Shown: positions 35,629 through 44,962, counted from the stretch's first letter. The stretch: 51,674 nucleotides of DNA from CAYMUR01 sp964393615 (GCA_964393615.1 CAYMUR010000028.1:1-51674); one strand, 5' to 3'. Numbers and translations are program-made. Notes: generated from the letters alone by a model not told the origin.

Positions 35629-36339
35629 TCAACGTTTTATGCTGTAGAAAGCCAATGCCAGACAACCTGTGGCCAACAAGAGCAGGCTTGCTGGTTCAGG
35701 AACCTGTCCCGGGCCGTCTCCGCCGTAGCCTAACGGGGAGAAATTGACGGCTAAACTGTTGAAATCAGTGATATCAACATCGCCATCCGAATCAAAATCT
35801 GCAGTCTCCCAGCTGTTTGTCCCTGCGTTTGCGCCGACGGGATCAAAATTGACAGCCAACGTGTTGAAATCGGTAATGTCAACGTCTTGGTCACCATCCA
35901 CGTCACCAGCCTGTGCCTGAAATGCTCCCAGGGTCAAATTTGTGGGGTTGTACATCAGCGAATAGAATTTGCCGGAACCGAGGCGGTTCCCTTCCACCGT
36001 GGCAAAGGTACCGTTTATGTTACCGGCTGTGATAATTGTAAAAGTGTCTCCTATTGCACCTGGTGTGCTTCCTCCGGCTGGCGTAAAAGAAGAGCCCGTC
36101 CGAATCTCAAGCGTCCCATCGAGGTTGGCGTCTTCGGTCACCTGGATGATGTCGTGTCCAGTACCGTCCCCGGCAGTGCTGATGACATCGATCTCAAGAC
36201 GTCCGCCAGGTCCTTGAGAGTAATTGCCTTCGATTTGCAAAGCTCCAGTTATTTGCGCTTGTAAATCACGGCTGCCCATGAAAACAACGATGGCGACCGC
36301 TATGGTGAGGCTCTGCTGGGCGAGAAATTTCAAAGGCAT
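35629..36339 (-). CDS. Secreted protein with dockerin-like repeats and PEP-CTERM sorting signal
   Basis: From ATG 36339, with GGAAG about 7 bases upstream, 236 residues: a signal peptide (~1-30), a glycine-rich beta domain like autotransporter-type passenger segments (LEIDVISTAGDGTGHDII, ~48-65), then two near-identical Ca-binding, dockerin-like repeats, GDVDGDQDVDITDFNTLAVN (~146-165) and ADFDSDGDVDITDFNSLAVN (~180-199). It ends with VPEPASLLLLATG plus a membrane helix and KR, a PEP-CTERM signal recognised by exosortase. The protein should be sorted to, and perhaps released from, the cell surface. No exosortase is in the window. The combination is a familiar planctomycete type. Confidence 0.9.
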   Translation of the reverse strand: MPLKFLAQQSLTIAVAIVVFMGSRDLQAQITGALQIEGNYSQGPGGRLEIDVISTAGDGTGHDIIQVTEDANLDGTLEIRTGSSFTPAGGSTPGAIGDTFTIITAGNINGTFATVEGNRLGSGKFYSLMYNPTNLTLGAFQAQAGDVDGDQDVDITDFNTLAVNFDPVGANAGTNSWETADFDSDGDVDITDFNSLAVNFSPLGYGGDGPGQVPEPASLLLLATGCLALAFYSIKR

Positions 36340-37047
36340 ACTTTTCTTCCTTAATTGACGGTGACATTTTTTTAGGCACCTACTACTCGTGTAACGATTC
36401 ATTCACAAACCAACGTTGGCTTAAATTACTGGAGACGCTATTTGACAGGTCGATGATTTCTAGACGTAATAGCCGATAACCAAACACCGGTTCGCGCCAA
36501 GTCCATTCCAATACTTTCCATGATAATAAACCGTTACCTGATAGTCAAGAATCCAGAATTGTGCCCCCTAAAAAACGGTTAAATGAATTAATCCGTATAA
36601 CCTTTGTGCCAATTTTTGTTTGTGGGAGGCCGCGATGATCGTAAAACGGTTAATATGCGAATAAATGGGTGTAATTGTATTCAACGTCTTAAACCCTTTG
36701 TATTTAGCACAGAAGAAAACGCTGTGACGAGCGACGGTTCTGAGCACGATCCCCGCAAGTCTTCCGTCGAAACACTGCGATGAAAATCGAGTGGTCACAA
36801 TGATCAGATGGACCTGTTGTCGTTGCCACATGAACGAGGGGAGGTCCAGTGATGAAAAATGATTGCTCGTCAACGCCAACAAGAAAAACAACGGGTCCGC
36901 AGCTTAGGACTCCACCGATATGCGGCTAGAGTGGGTCTTGTTCTTTCTGGACCAGCTTCGGGCGCGGATCAACTTTCTGGTTGGTCCTGGGACGTCGGCA
37001 TTCTCAGCTCCCTTTGGGCCCTTTTTCTAAACCGCTTGAGTTTCCTG
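36340..37047. other. Gene-poor stretch between PEP-CTERM gene and acyl-CoA dehydrogenase
   Basis: About 700 bases. Frames of about 100 codons exist on both strands (36568-36891 minus, 36859-37125 plus), but they show no family resemblance, no ribosome-binding site and a composition unlike the neighbours. I see no repeat or RNA gene. It must hold the promoter of the PEP-CTERM gene. Confidence 0.45.
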
Positions 37048-38997
37048 TTAAGAAGCATCATAGGGCATGAGGATTTGGTCCGGTTCAAGTCCAGCGATAG
37101 ACTGAAATCCACCATCGACGATTGATTCGCCCAGGCTGGTTGCCGCACGGTAGTATTTGTCGGTGGGACGCCTACCGGACAATTGGCGTCGCAAGTCTTG
37201 ACAGAGGACATCTGCCGCTGCCTGGACAATTTCGTCTTGCTGACGGCTTGCATAGAGACTGGTACATAGAATGATTACTTGGTTTTGAATTCGACTCGAG
37301 AGTTCTGACATCCGACATTGGCGATCAGCTAACTTCAATTGATGCTTACGCATGATTCCACTTATTTCTAAGGGCGATTTGATCAGGCTATTGGCTGCAA
37401 ACTCAGCATGCTCACGTAACGGATTTGTCATGGCTGGCAGTTGTGGTTTTGAGGCATGACAAGTAATTTGTTGACGCAGATACCACTTGGCATAAGGCCC
37501 TAAGACGCCTTTGAGCACCCAAGCGTGAGCAGGATTAAGTGGATTGGGCTTTCGGATGCCAGCCGCCGCCAGTGTTTTTCCAATGGGCTCGAAATAGGAG
37601 GTACCGTGATGCTTGACGAGGGACTTGAAGAACGCCATTCCCAGCATTTCTCCTTCTCCCTCGTAGATACAGGGAGCCAGATATTCGTGCACATTGTCTC
37701 CGAACATATGTCCATGCAGGAATGAACGTCCGCCATGTGTTTTCATGAAGAGTTCAATAGCGGCTTCTTTTTGGGCCTCACTGCCGAAAATTTTGGCCAC
37801 GATACATTCCATTTCACCACGGTATCCTTGGTCGATCAGGCCAGAACACCAGGTTACCAAAGCGTCACAGGCCACAATCATCCCGGCCATCCGAGCTATC
37901 CGTCGACATACCAGTTCGCGGCGGGCAATCGGTTCGCCATAGGTGACACGAAAATGGGCCCAAGGTAGCATGCTGGCCAGCATAAGACGCATCGTTCCTG
38001 CTGCATTGGCACAGAGAGAGACGCGACCAAGATTAAGGCCATGATAGGCGATGGTCAGACCGTTGCCGCGCCGAGGTTCCAACAAGTTTTCCGCAGGAAC
38101 GCGAAATCCTTTGAACACAATCCCACGATTGTAGGTATGTTTCAAAGCCCAAAGTCCATATTTTTTCAGGCGGAATTGATCATTTTCTTCGTTTGGCAGA
38201 TCGCAGACTAATACGGCAGGAGTGTTCTCTATGAGGCACACCAGTCCGATGGTGCGCCCTGGTACGACGTTTGTAATAAACAGTTTTTCGCCATTGACAA
38301 TATACTCGTTCCCTCGAAGTTCCGCACGCGTGCGCATTGCAGTCAGGTCTGAGCCGGCACACGGTTCGGTCAAGGCAAAGGCTGACAACTTTTCACCACT
38401 TGCCAGTTTGGGCAAATAGGTTTGCTTTTGACTTTCATTGCCAAAAGTACGTACAGGGTCAACGGCACCAATACAACCGTGAACGGATGCCAAGCCTGCT
38501 ACCGTTGGATCCGCCATCGCCATTCGCGTTAAAAATGGAGCAAAATGTCGAAACGGTGCTCCGCTGCCGCCATATTGTTTGTCGACGAGCAAACCCCAGT
38601 AACCCGCTTCTCCCAGGTCATTCATGACGGCGTTGCTAATTTTGTTTTCGTCGTTCATCAGGCTGCCACTTTGTCGATGCTGCTGAACAATCGAGATCGA
38701 ACGATCCATGACCTGGGCAAGATCGGCAGGCACTTCTTCCTGCGCAACCAGAAATTCATCGACGGACACGGTGGCATTCCACACGGCGCGATGAATGGGG
38801 CTGTTGATTGTCTGGTAGCGAGGCTGAAAGAGCGACTCGACATTGTCATCGGCCTGGTCGATTGCTCCTGTTCGCCGGGCTTCTTCTTCACTTTTACCAC
38901 CCAGTTTAAGTGCTGTTTCGGCAAAAGAAACTTCTGCATGGATTTCATCGACGGGGGGCGAGGATGGCAAATTACCATTTGGCGTTTGGATGGACAT
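37048..38997 (-). CDS. Acyl-CoA dehydrogenase, long form
   Basis: FAD enzyme for the first step of beta-oxidation, acyl-CoA to trans-2-enoyl-CoA. ATG 38997 with GGAG nine bases before; a TTG start 17 codons upstream is less likely. 649 residues, longer than the usual ~380. ACAD core about 95-450: AFALTEPCAGSDLTAMRTRA, GEKLFITN, GLNLGRVSLCANAAG, MKTHGGRSFLHGHMFGDNVH and IYEGEGEMLGMA with the likely catalytic Glu. The N-terminal ~90 residues are polar; the C-terminal ~170 residues form a helical domain, as in long FadE-type enzymes. It is the last gene of the fadB-fadA-small gene-acyl-CoA dehydrogenase series. Confidence 0.9.
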   Translation of the reverse strand: MSIQTPNGNLPSSPPVDEIHAEVSFAETALKLGGKSEEEARRTGAIDQADDNVESLFQPRYQTINSPIHRAVWNATVSVDEFLVAQEEVPADLAQVMDRSISIVQQHRQSGSLMNDENKISNAVMNDLGEAGYWGLLVDKQYGGSGAPFRHFAPFLTRMAMADPTVAGLASVHGCIGAVDPVRTFGNESQKQTYLPKLASGEKLSAFALTEPCAGSDLTAMRTRAELRGNEYIVNGEKLFITNVVPGRTIGLVCLIENTPAVLVCDLPNEENDQFRLKKYGLWALKHTYNRGIVFKGFRVPAENLLEPRRGNGLTIAYHGLNLGRVSLCANAAGTMRLMLASMLPWAHFRVTYGEPIARRELVCRRIARMAGMIVACDALVTWCSGLIDQGYRGEMECIVAKIFGSEAQKEAAIELFMKTHGGRSFLHGHMFGDNVHEYLAPCIYEGEGEMLGMAFFKSLVKHHGTSYFEPIGKTLAAAGIRKPNPLNPAHAWVLKGVLGPYAKWYLRQQITCHASKPQLPAMTNPLREHAEFAANSLIKSPLEISGIMRKHQLKLADRQCRMSELSSRIQNQVIILCTSLYASRQQDEIVQAAADVLCQDLRRQLSGRRPTDKYYRAATSLGESIVDGGFQSIAGLEPDQILMPYDAS

Positions 38998-39321
38998 GTC
39001 CGCTTTCTCCGAGGCAAAAATAGCGCCAGGATTTCCTGCTTCGTTCAATTTTCCAGGCTTGGATTAGGAGACAATGACTCGACATGGACTCAACGAAAGT
39101 GAGTTGGGTTTCGCCAAGGTAATGTCCCTTTATCGTTTAACGACCAGTCCCCGGCGTTGGCTTTTCTAATTGTTACAAGAAAAGTCGTCTTTGCTTTACT
39201 CTGGGTCGACTGGACCGAATGAAATGACAAAACCTAGTGTACCAATTTCGCAGTCGCTGACTGGATGAAAAGATTGTCCTACTTTTTGTCACTGCGAGTT
39301 TTGTTTTAGTGGAACCTTAGA

Positions 39322-39633
39322 CTAGTCTGTCAGTAAATAGGGATAAAGCTTCATCAAAATCGGAATTAAAAATGTGCTTAGCGCCACGATCAGTCCAACC
39401 AGAGCCAGTCGTGAGTGGAAGCCAAACAGCCCAATGGATCCTACGACCAGGGCGACCAACGTTCCTGGTGAAGTCCAGGCTTGCATCTGTTGAAATGAGG
39501 GATGGGGATTGGGCCCGAACCAATCTGTTTCAGCGAGTAATTGGCTTGTGAGGGGTAGCCCGAGCCAGCCTACGGCACCCGCTATTGAACACACGAACGT
39601 TGCCCATCCTAGACGCCTGCCTCGTCGCAACAT
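39322..39633 (-). CDS. Small membrane protein in the beta-oxidation operon
   Basis: 103 residues with three predicted membrane helices (ATFVCSIAGAVGWLGLPL ~11-28; LVALVVGSIGLFGF ~59-72; LALVGLIVALSTFLIPILM ~76-94). No family recognised. It sits 108 bases after the fadA stop. The same frame is open from the fadA stop on and encodes a plausible polar N-terminus (DIEPDHTSPYNSPVAKPAPR), similar to the proline-rich 'PYxSP' heads of planctomycete membrane proteins, but no ATG, GTG or TTG occurs there. Either the start at 39633 is right or an unusual start is used. Confidence 0.55.
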   Translation of the reverse strand: MLRRGRRLGWATFVCSIAGAVGWLGLPLTSQLLAETDWFGPNPHPSFQQMQAWTSPGTLVALVVGSIGLFGFHSRLALVGLIVALSTFLIPILMKLYPYLLTD

Positions 39634-39741
39634 TTGCTTGTCGTTCGAACCGATCCCACGTGGAGCAGGTTTTGCAACAGGTGAGTTGTAAGGGCTGGTG
39701 TGGTCTGGTTCGATGTCGAAAGCTCCCGTGGTTAGACAGCT

Positions 39742-40899
39742 TCACACCCTTTCAAAGATAGTGGCAATTCCCTGACCGACGCCGATACACATCGTAGCCA
39801 AACCGAATGTTGCATCGCGATCTATCATGGTGTGAATTAGTGTAGTGGCAATTCTCGCGCCGCTGGCTCCGAGGGGATGCCCGATGGCGATTGCCCCACC
39901 GCGGACATTTACCTTGTTTTCGTCCAGTTCTAACGACCGGATGCATGCCAATGATTGGGAGGCGAACGCTGCGTGTCGTTCAATCACGTCAATATCGTTC
40001 AAGGTGAGTCCGGCACGTCGTAATGCTTTTTGGGTTGCAGGTACAGGGCCAGTCCCCATGACCGATGGTTCGACGCCGGCTACTGCTGTGGCCCGAATAC
40101 GGACCAGGGGTTGGAGCTCTAATTCATCAGCTTTTTCTTTAGACATTACCAGCATCGCAGCGGCACCGTCATTCAGCGGTGAACTATTGCCTGCAGTGAC
40201 CGTTCCGTCTCGCGGCATGAACACAGGTGCTAGAGAAGCTAGTGACTCAAGATTTGTGTCATGCCGGACACACTGATCGGCCGTGGCGAGGATTGCGTCC
40301 CCGACTTCGTCCAAACCGTAGACTGGAACGATTTCCTTCGTAAATTCGCCAGCATTTTGTGCGGCAGCAGCTTTACAGTGACTATCCAACGCGTACAGAT
40401 CCTGATCTTGGCGTGAAATACCTTGCGTCTGGGCTAGAAATTCGGCTGTCACACCCATGTGCAGCGCACCTTTGGATGTGTGGTGAAATAACTTTGGATT
40501 AATATCGATGCCATGATCCATCGGCAGATGTTGCATGTGTTCCAGGCCGCCAACGATTTGGACATCCTCGGCACCGGCCATGATAGCGTGGGCTGCTTGG
40601 TTGACGGCCTGTAAACTACTTCCACAAAGCCGATTAATGGTGGTTCCTCCCGAGTGAACGGACAATCCAGCCATTAACCCAATGGCCCGCGCTGCGTTCA
40701 GACCTTGTTCCATTGTTTGTTGCGTGTTTCCCATCACGACGTCTTCAACAACCTCGGGATTAATGCCTGTCCGCGCGACGATCGCTTCGACACAGGAGAC
40801 GGCTAAATCATCACTGCGAACTTGGCGAAAGATACCTTTATCCCGGTGAGACCGGCCGACGGGGGTTCGGACACAATCAATAATGACAGCAGAGGACAT
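39742..40899 (-). CDS. fadA: Acetyl-CoA acyltransferase (3-ketoacyl-CoA thiolase)
   Basis: Thiolase, last step of beta-oxidation. 385 residues, very close in layout to E. coli FadA: TPVGRSHRDKG at the start, nucleophile region INRLCGSSLQAVNQAAHAI with the active Cys (~92), GGLEHM, VTAGNSSPLNDGAAAMLV, GHPLGASGARI with the active His, and LATMCIGVGQGIATIFERV at the end with the second active Cys. The motif that reads NEAFA in FadA reads HAAFA here (~309-313), so the Glu of that motif is Ala. The rest of the site looks complete. It follows fadB by 145 bases; the two proteins should form the alpha2beta2 complex. Confidence 0.93.
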   Translation of the reverse strand: MSSAVIIDCVRTPVGRSHRDKGIFRQVRSDDLAVSCVEAIVARTGINPEVVEDVVMGNTQQTMEQGLNAARAIGLMAGLSVHSGGTTINRLCGSSLQAVNQAAHAIMAGAEDVQIVGGLEHMQHLPMDHGIDINPKLFHHTSKGALHMGVTAEFLAQTQGISRQDQDLYALDSHCKAAAAQNAGEFTKEIVPVYGLDEVGDAILATADQCVRHDTNLESLASLAPVFMPRDGTVTAGNSSPLNDGAAAMLVMSKEKADELELQPLVRIRATAVAGVEPSVMGTGPVPATQKALRRAGLTLNDIDVIERHAAFASQSLACIRSLELDENKVNVRGGAIAIGHPLGASGARIATTLIHTMIDRDATFGLATMCIGVGQGIATIFERV

Positions 40900-41044
40900 A
40901 CGTCAAGTTTCCTATTGCAAAAATGTACGACCTAATGTGTGATTGGAGTGGTCAATGCAGACACCACTCCAGGGAAATCTTCCATGTTTTTAGCCGCCAA
41001 AAAAATTGCTCTGAGGGTACGGCAATATCAGCAATCCAGTTATC

Positions 41045-43213
41045 TTATTTTTTTTGTTTTGGTGCAATCGCGTAAAAACTTGTACCTTCTCGGGCGATGT
41101 TTTGTAGCAGATCGGTTGGTTGAAAACGAGCTCCAAGCGGTTCCAAAGGTTTGATTTGTTCAAGTAGCTTTGTGGTTCCGATGGTGTCGGCCCAGAATAG
41201 CAATCCGCCACGAAATGGCGGAAATCCTATCCCCAATATCAATCCCAGATCAATGTCCCGTGGATTGCGCACAATGCCTGCCTCGAGAACACGCGTCGCT
41301 TCGAGCAACATGGGCATAAACAAACGGGTTGTTAATTCCTCTGGGGTAAGCGTTTGTTGATCAAGTTGATGTTTTCCGATGAGATCTGCCAGGGACGGAT
41401 CGGGTTTTGCTCGTTGTTTACGATTCTTGTACGAGTAAAAACCAAGCCCCGATTTGCGGCCCAGCCTTCCCGCCGTAACCATATCGGCAAGCAGTGGCGA
41501 AGTCAAAACACGATCTGGGAATGCGGCTGCCATTGTTTTACCTGCGTACAGGGCTGTATCCAGGCCGACCATGTCATACAGCTCGATGGGGCCCATCGGC
41601 ATGCCAAATTTTTTAGCCGCTCTTTCAATATCTTTGATACTGATACCGCAGGTCAAAAGAGCCAGTGCTTCTTGCATGTAGGGGAACAAGAGGCGATTCA
41701 CCAGAAAGCCGGGTCCGTCGTTGATGACGATAGGTGATTTTCCAATTTGTTTAGCGTAGGCCACTGCGGTGGCGACCGTCTGCTCGCTAGTTTTTTCACC
41801 ACGTATCACTTCAACCAGCTTCATTCGACGGACCGGGTTAAAAAAGTGAATGCCACAAAACTGTTCGGGGCGGGCCAAGCCTGCGGCCAGTTTGGTGATG
41901 GGAACCGTCGAAGTGTTGGATGCCAGGATGGCATCGTCCCGTAAATGCGGCTCTAGCCGCGCAAGGACTTGTTGTTTTATATCGAGGTTTTCTACGACGG
42001 CTTCGATTACGAGGTCAGCAGCAGCTACTTCTTCGTCAGAGAGCGTTCCGTTCACTAGAGGTGCCCGTTGGATCGCCAGTTGCGCATCAGGGCCATTCAG
42101 CGATTTGTTGTAGGAGACTTCTTTGATGACGTTTTGTACCCCGATCGCTACGGCCTCAGCAGAAATGTCTGTGACGGTCGCTGGAATTCCACGTTTAACA
42201 TTGGCAGCCACAATTCCAGCGCCCATCAAGCCTGCGCCTACGACACTAACGGAGCTGATGTCGACCGGGAATTCTTGAATGTTGACGATTCCGGCATCTT
42301 TTTTATTGTGGTCCGTCAGGAAAAAGACATTCAATAAGGCGGCATTGACTGGAGATCCAAAAAGTTTGGCCATTCCCTCAGCTTCCATGCCACAAGCTGT
42401 GTCGAGATCAACCGACGCGCCTCCCAAAATGACTTCCAAGGCGGCAAGCGGGGCCGGGTAGGCTCCATGGGTCTGGCCTTGAATGTAAGCGGACGCCGTA
42501 ATGCCTAGAAATCCCAGTTCGGTATCATTGACGCAAATGGGACTGCTACAGCGCTCGCGATCTCGTAGATAAGTCTCGGTTTGGTGCTCCAGTTTTGCAA
42601 GACGGATGGCAGCTGTTAGTAGTTGTTCAGGCGGCGTGATCAGCGATGCAAATCCCATGGCCAATGCTGTATCAGCATCAATCGAGTTGCCGCTTGTAAT
42701 CATTTCCACGGCGTTGCCCAGCCCTGCAATGCGCGATGCGCGGGCCGTGCCACCCCAGCCGGGAAACAAGCCAAGTTTTACTTCGGGAAATCCAAGCTCC
42801 GTGTGTTCTCGATTAGACAGAACACGGCGATCACACCAACAGGCGAGCTCGGCGCCACCACCGACACAAATGCCGTCGATGGCCGCTACCGTGACGAACG
42901 GACACTGGGAGAGTCTTGCAAAAAGGGTTTGACCGAGGCGGCATATTTCGACTACTTGGTTCTTTGGAACTTCCAGTGATGCTACGAATTCACGCAGGTC
43001 GGCTCCAGCAATGAACATGCCGGGTTTGCCGGAGATAATGATCAATCCGGTCAAGTCCTGACGTTTTTCCAACACATCCAAGTGATCGGACAACTCATTT
43101 AAAACTGGTCGTGATAAAATGTTCGCAGTTTTATCGGGCGTGTCAAACGTAAGAATAGCGATGCCAGGTTCGGGTTCGCTCAGTCGGAAATTAGCTGGAT
43201 CCGTTATGGACAT
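41045..43213 (-). CDS. fadB: Fatty acid oxidation complex alpha subunit (enoyl-CoA hydratase / 3-hydroxyacyl-CoA dehydrogenase)
   Basis: Carries the hydration and NAD-linked oxidation steps of beta-oxidation. 722 residues, normal for FadB/FadJ. Crotonase part (~1-190): MFIAGADLREF, the oxyanion loop and first Glu in GGGAELACWCDRR, and GFPEVKLGLFPGWGGTARAS with the second Glu. Dehydrogenase part from ~320: Rossmann motif SVVGAGLMGAGIVAANVKRG, STVPITKLAAGLARPEQFCG, catalytic His in GIHFFNPVRRMKLVEVIRG, then NDGPGFLVNRLLFPYMQEA. All key residues are present. It is the first gene of the operon with fadA. Confidence 0.95.
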   Translation of the reverse strand: MSITDPANFRLSEPEPGIAILTFDTPDKTANILSRPVLNELSDHLDVLEKRQDLTGLIIISGKPGMFIAGADLREFVASLEVPKNQVVEICRLGQTLFARLSQCPFVTVAAIDGICVGGGAELACWCDRRVLSNREHTELGFPEVKLGLFPGWGGTARASRIAGLGNAVEMITSGNSIDADTALAMGFASLITPPEQLLTAAIRLAKLEHQTETYLRDRERCSSPICVNDTELGFLGITASAYIQGQTHGAYPAPLAALEVILGGASVDLDTACGMEAEGMAKLFGSPVNAALLNVFFLTDHNKKDAGIVNIQEFPVDISSVSVVGAGLMGAGIVAANVKRGIPATVTDISAEAVAIGVQNVIKEVSYNKSLNGPDAQLAIQRAPLVNGTLSDEEVAAADLVIEAVVENLDIKQQVLARLEPHLRDDAILASNTSTVPITKLAAGLARPEQFCGIHFFNPVRRMKLVEVIRGEKTSEQTVATAVAYAKQIGKSPIVINDGPGFLVNRLLFPYMQEALALLTCGISIKDIERAAKKFGMPMGPIELYDMVGLDTALYAGKTMAAAFPDRVLTSPLLADMVTAGRLGRKSGLGFYSYKNRKQRAKPDPSLADLIGKHQLDQQTLTPEELTTRLFMPMLLEATRVLEAGIVRNPRDIDLGLILGIGFPPFRGGLLFWADTIGTTKLLEQIKPLEPLGARFQPTDLLQNIAREGTSFYAIAPKQKK

Positions 43214-43799
43214 GGAGCACGTCTTTCATTGCCGGTCGGTTGACGTGGTGGTAAAGTCCCAATGGTCACCCAAAGGCTTGTTGTGTATTTCCTGCACAGT
43301 CGCAACAGCTCAAGTGACGTGGTGGGATGCCAATCCTAAAATTGCCAATCCTAAAATTGCCAATCCTAAAATTGCCAATAATAAAATTGCCAATAATAAA
43401 ATTGCCAATAATAAAATTGCCAATAATAAAATTGTAGGTCATACGGTGTAATTGTGACCGCAAATCAATGGTAGCATTTGGTGACTTGACCAATCTTTTG
43501 ACCAATCGATGGTTCTCAGCACCCATTGCTAGAACTGGCCGGCTATGATATTCCCAGCAGCCTAACCCGTTTGGCAAGCTCAGAAAAGGCCACTCCCCTA
43601 CCAACGGTATGGGTGTTACGTTAGTTAAAAAGCGTTTTCCAGCAGTGCATTTCAAGACTTGGCAATATCGGATCTGTCATCCCAGGCAGCATTCTCATGA
43701 AATTCAGTCATATCGCTACTGGCGAATATTTCGGTTCAAGAAATTGTGAAACGCGTTATGGGACAAAGCGTAGGGAAACTGGTCTGTTAGTTTGAAAAA
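43214..43799. other. Divergent region upstream of fadB, with 15-bp repeats
   Basis: About 590 bases between the fadB operon and the DUF4430 gene. It contains the repeat array at 43330-43434. The two open frames that pass through it are products of the repeat. The fadB promoter and possible regulator sites should be here. Confidence 0.5.
43330..43434. repeat. 15-bp tandem repeat, 7 copies
   Basis: Seven contiguous 15-base units: CCAATCCTAAAATTG three times, then CCAATAATAAAATTG four times. The two blocks differ only at two bases and are otherwise perfect. Every copy contains the inverted pair CAAT...ATTG, so each could be a binding site with dyad symmetry. The array lies about 115 bases upstream of fadB. 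Confidence 0.95.
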
Positions 43800-44225
43800 A
43801 TGGAGAGAAGTGCAGTGACCTGGTTGAAAATAGGATGCATGGGTACTGTGTTGTTGGCAGTTGGTTGCCTGGTTTCCAATGATTGCCTGTTTGCTGCAGA
43901 AACGACTATACCGCGTACGGTACAATTGACGATTGACTATGGTGACGGCGTTCAGAAGATATTCACGCACTTGTCCTGGTCGGAAGATATGACCGTTCTT
44001 GGTGTATTGGAAATGGCGAGGAGACATCCTCGTGGGATTGAGTTTCACCACCGAGGCCAAGGCAGCACGGCTCTGTTGTTACAAATAGATGATCTTAAAA
44101 ATAAGGGGGGACGTGGGCACAACTGGATTTATTGGGTCAATAAAAATCTGGGTAAACAGAGCTTTGCCGTGGAAAAAATATCTATTTCCGACCACGTCTT
44201 GTGGAAATTTGGTGAGTACGAATAA
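43800..44225 (+). CDS. DUF4430 (transcobalamin-like) secreted protein
   Basis: 141 residues with a signal peptide (KIGCMGTVLLAVGCLVSN, ~10-27) and one DUF4430 domain: VQLTIDYGDGVQKIFTHL (~41-58), DMTVLGVLEMARRHPRGIEF (~63-82) and NWIYWVNKNLGKQSFAVEKI (~108-127), then the closing VLWKFG strand. This beta-grasp type domain binds cobalamin in transcobalamin and intrinsic factor, and in many bacteria sits next to uptake systems. A GGC at the signal end could make it a lipoprotein. It is followed on the same strand by a DUF6580 membrane protein. Confidence 0.8.
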   Translation: MERSAVTWLKIGCMGTVLLAVGCLVSNDCLFAAETTIPRTVQLTIDYGDGVQKIFTHLSWSEDMTVLGVLEMARRHPRGIEFHHRGQGSTALLLQIDDLKNKGGRGHNWIYWVNKNLGKQSFAVEKISISDHVLWKFGEYE

Positions 44226-44374
44226 AATTCGAAGTGTCACCATGCATACTCTATTGTAAAACGATAAGATACTAGATCAGCGACTAGTCTGTTTATAGTT
44301 GGAGTCGAAAGCATCGTGTTGCCTGTTCGCGCCTAGTGCCCAATATCAACCCCCAAGCATGCGGAGTTCTATTG

Positions 44375-44962
44375 ATGAAAAACGAGACAAAAGTGGAATT
44401 GTTAGTCATGGCGTTACTGATTGGTGTAGGGGCTTGGTTACGGGTTGTATTGCAGGACCTCCCAAATGTTGCACCGGTTGCCGCGTCGTCCTTATTGGCC
44501 GCAGTGTATTTTCGCCGGGCCACTTGGGCTCTGGCCGTTCCCCTACTTATATTGGCCATTAGTGATCTGTTCATTGGAAGTTACCATTTCGGTCTGATGC
44601 TGGTGGTTTATGGAATGCTGGCAGTGCCAGTGGCATGTCGCAAGGTATTGCAGCGTCACTGTTCACTAAGTCGCGGTGCGACAAATCGTGGGGGTGTTGA
44701 CGCGGTTTTGCCCCTCCTGAAATTTCTCGGTTGTGCCGTCGTCGCTTCGACGTTGTTTTTTGTGACCACGAATTTTGCACACTGGTGGATTTATGACATG
44801 TATCCACACACCATGAGTGGATTACTGGAGTGCTATGTGAACGCACTGATGTTCTTTCGTTATACGCTGATTGGGGATGTCGTTTTTTCGACCGTGTTGT
44901 TCAGCGTCTACGCTACCGTGCATGCAATGGGAACGGTAGGTGTGTTTCGTACGGCGAGGTAG
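44375..44962 (+). CDS. DUF6580-family membrane protein (S-component-like)
   Basis: ATG 44375 with GGAG nine bases before; 195 residues and about five or six membrane helices. Segments resembling the family are NVAPVAASSLLAAVYFRRAT (~31-50), LLILAISDLFIGSYHFGLML (~56-75) and TNFAHWWIYDMYPHTMSGLL (~132-151), then FFRYTLIGDVVFSTVL. These proteins resemble the substrate-binding S component of ECF vitamin transporters, but their ligand is not known. It follows the DUF4430 gene by 149 bases, so a joint uptake function is a fair guess. Stop lies 27 bases from the convergent neighbour. Confidence 0.78.
   Translation: MKNETKVELLVMALLIGVGAWLRVVLQDLPNVAPVAASSLLAAVYFRRATWALAVPLLILAISDLFIGSYHFGLMLVVYGMLAVPVACRKVLQRHCSLSRGATNRGGVDAVLPLLKFLGCAVVASTLFFVTTNFAHWWIYDMYPHTMSGLLECYVNALMFFRYTLIGDVVFSTVLFSVYATVHAMGTVGVFRTAR

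Noticed and set aside
36568..37125. Two roughly 100-codon frames in the gap before the acyl-CoA dehydrogenase gene
   Set aside because: No family, no ribosome-binding site, and they overlap each other and a real gene; no transposase motif found.
39530..39745. Alternative frame overlapping the small membrane gene
   Set aside because: It starts at the fadA stop but encodes no plausible protein; the membrane-helix frame is better.
43330..43434. CRISPR array
   Set aside because: Units are contiguous 15-mers with no unique spacers, and no cas gene is nearby.
43119..43655. Repeat-containing protein on either strand through the 15-bp array
   Set aside because: 15 bp keeps any frame open, so both strands give long frames; neither has a ribosome-binding site or known family.
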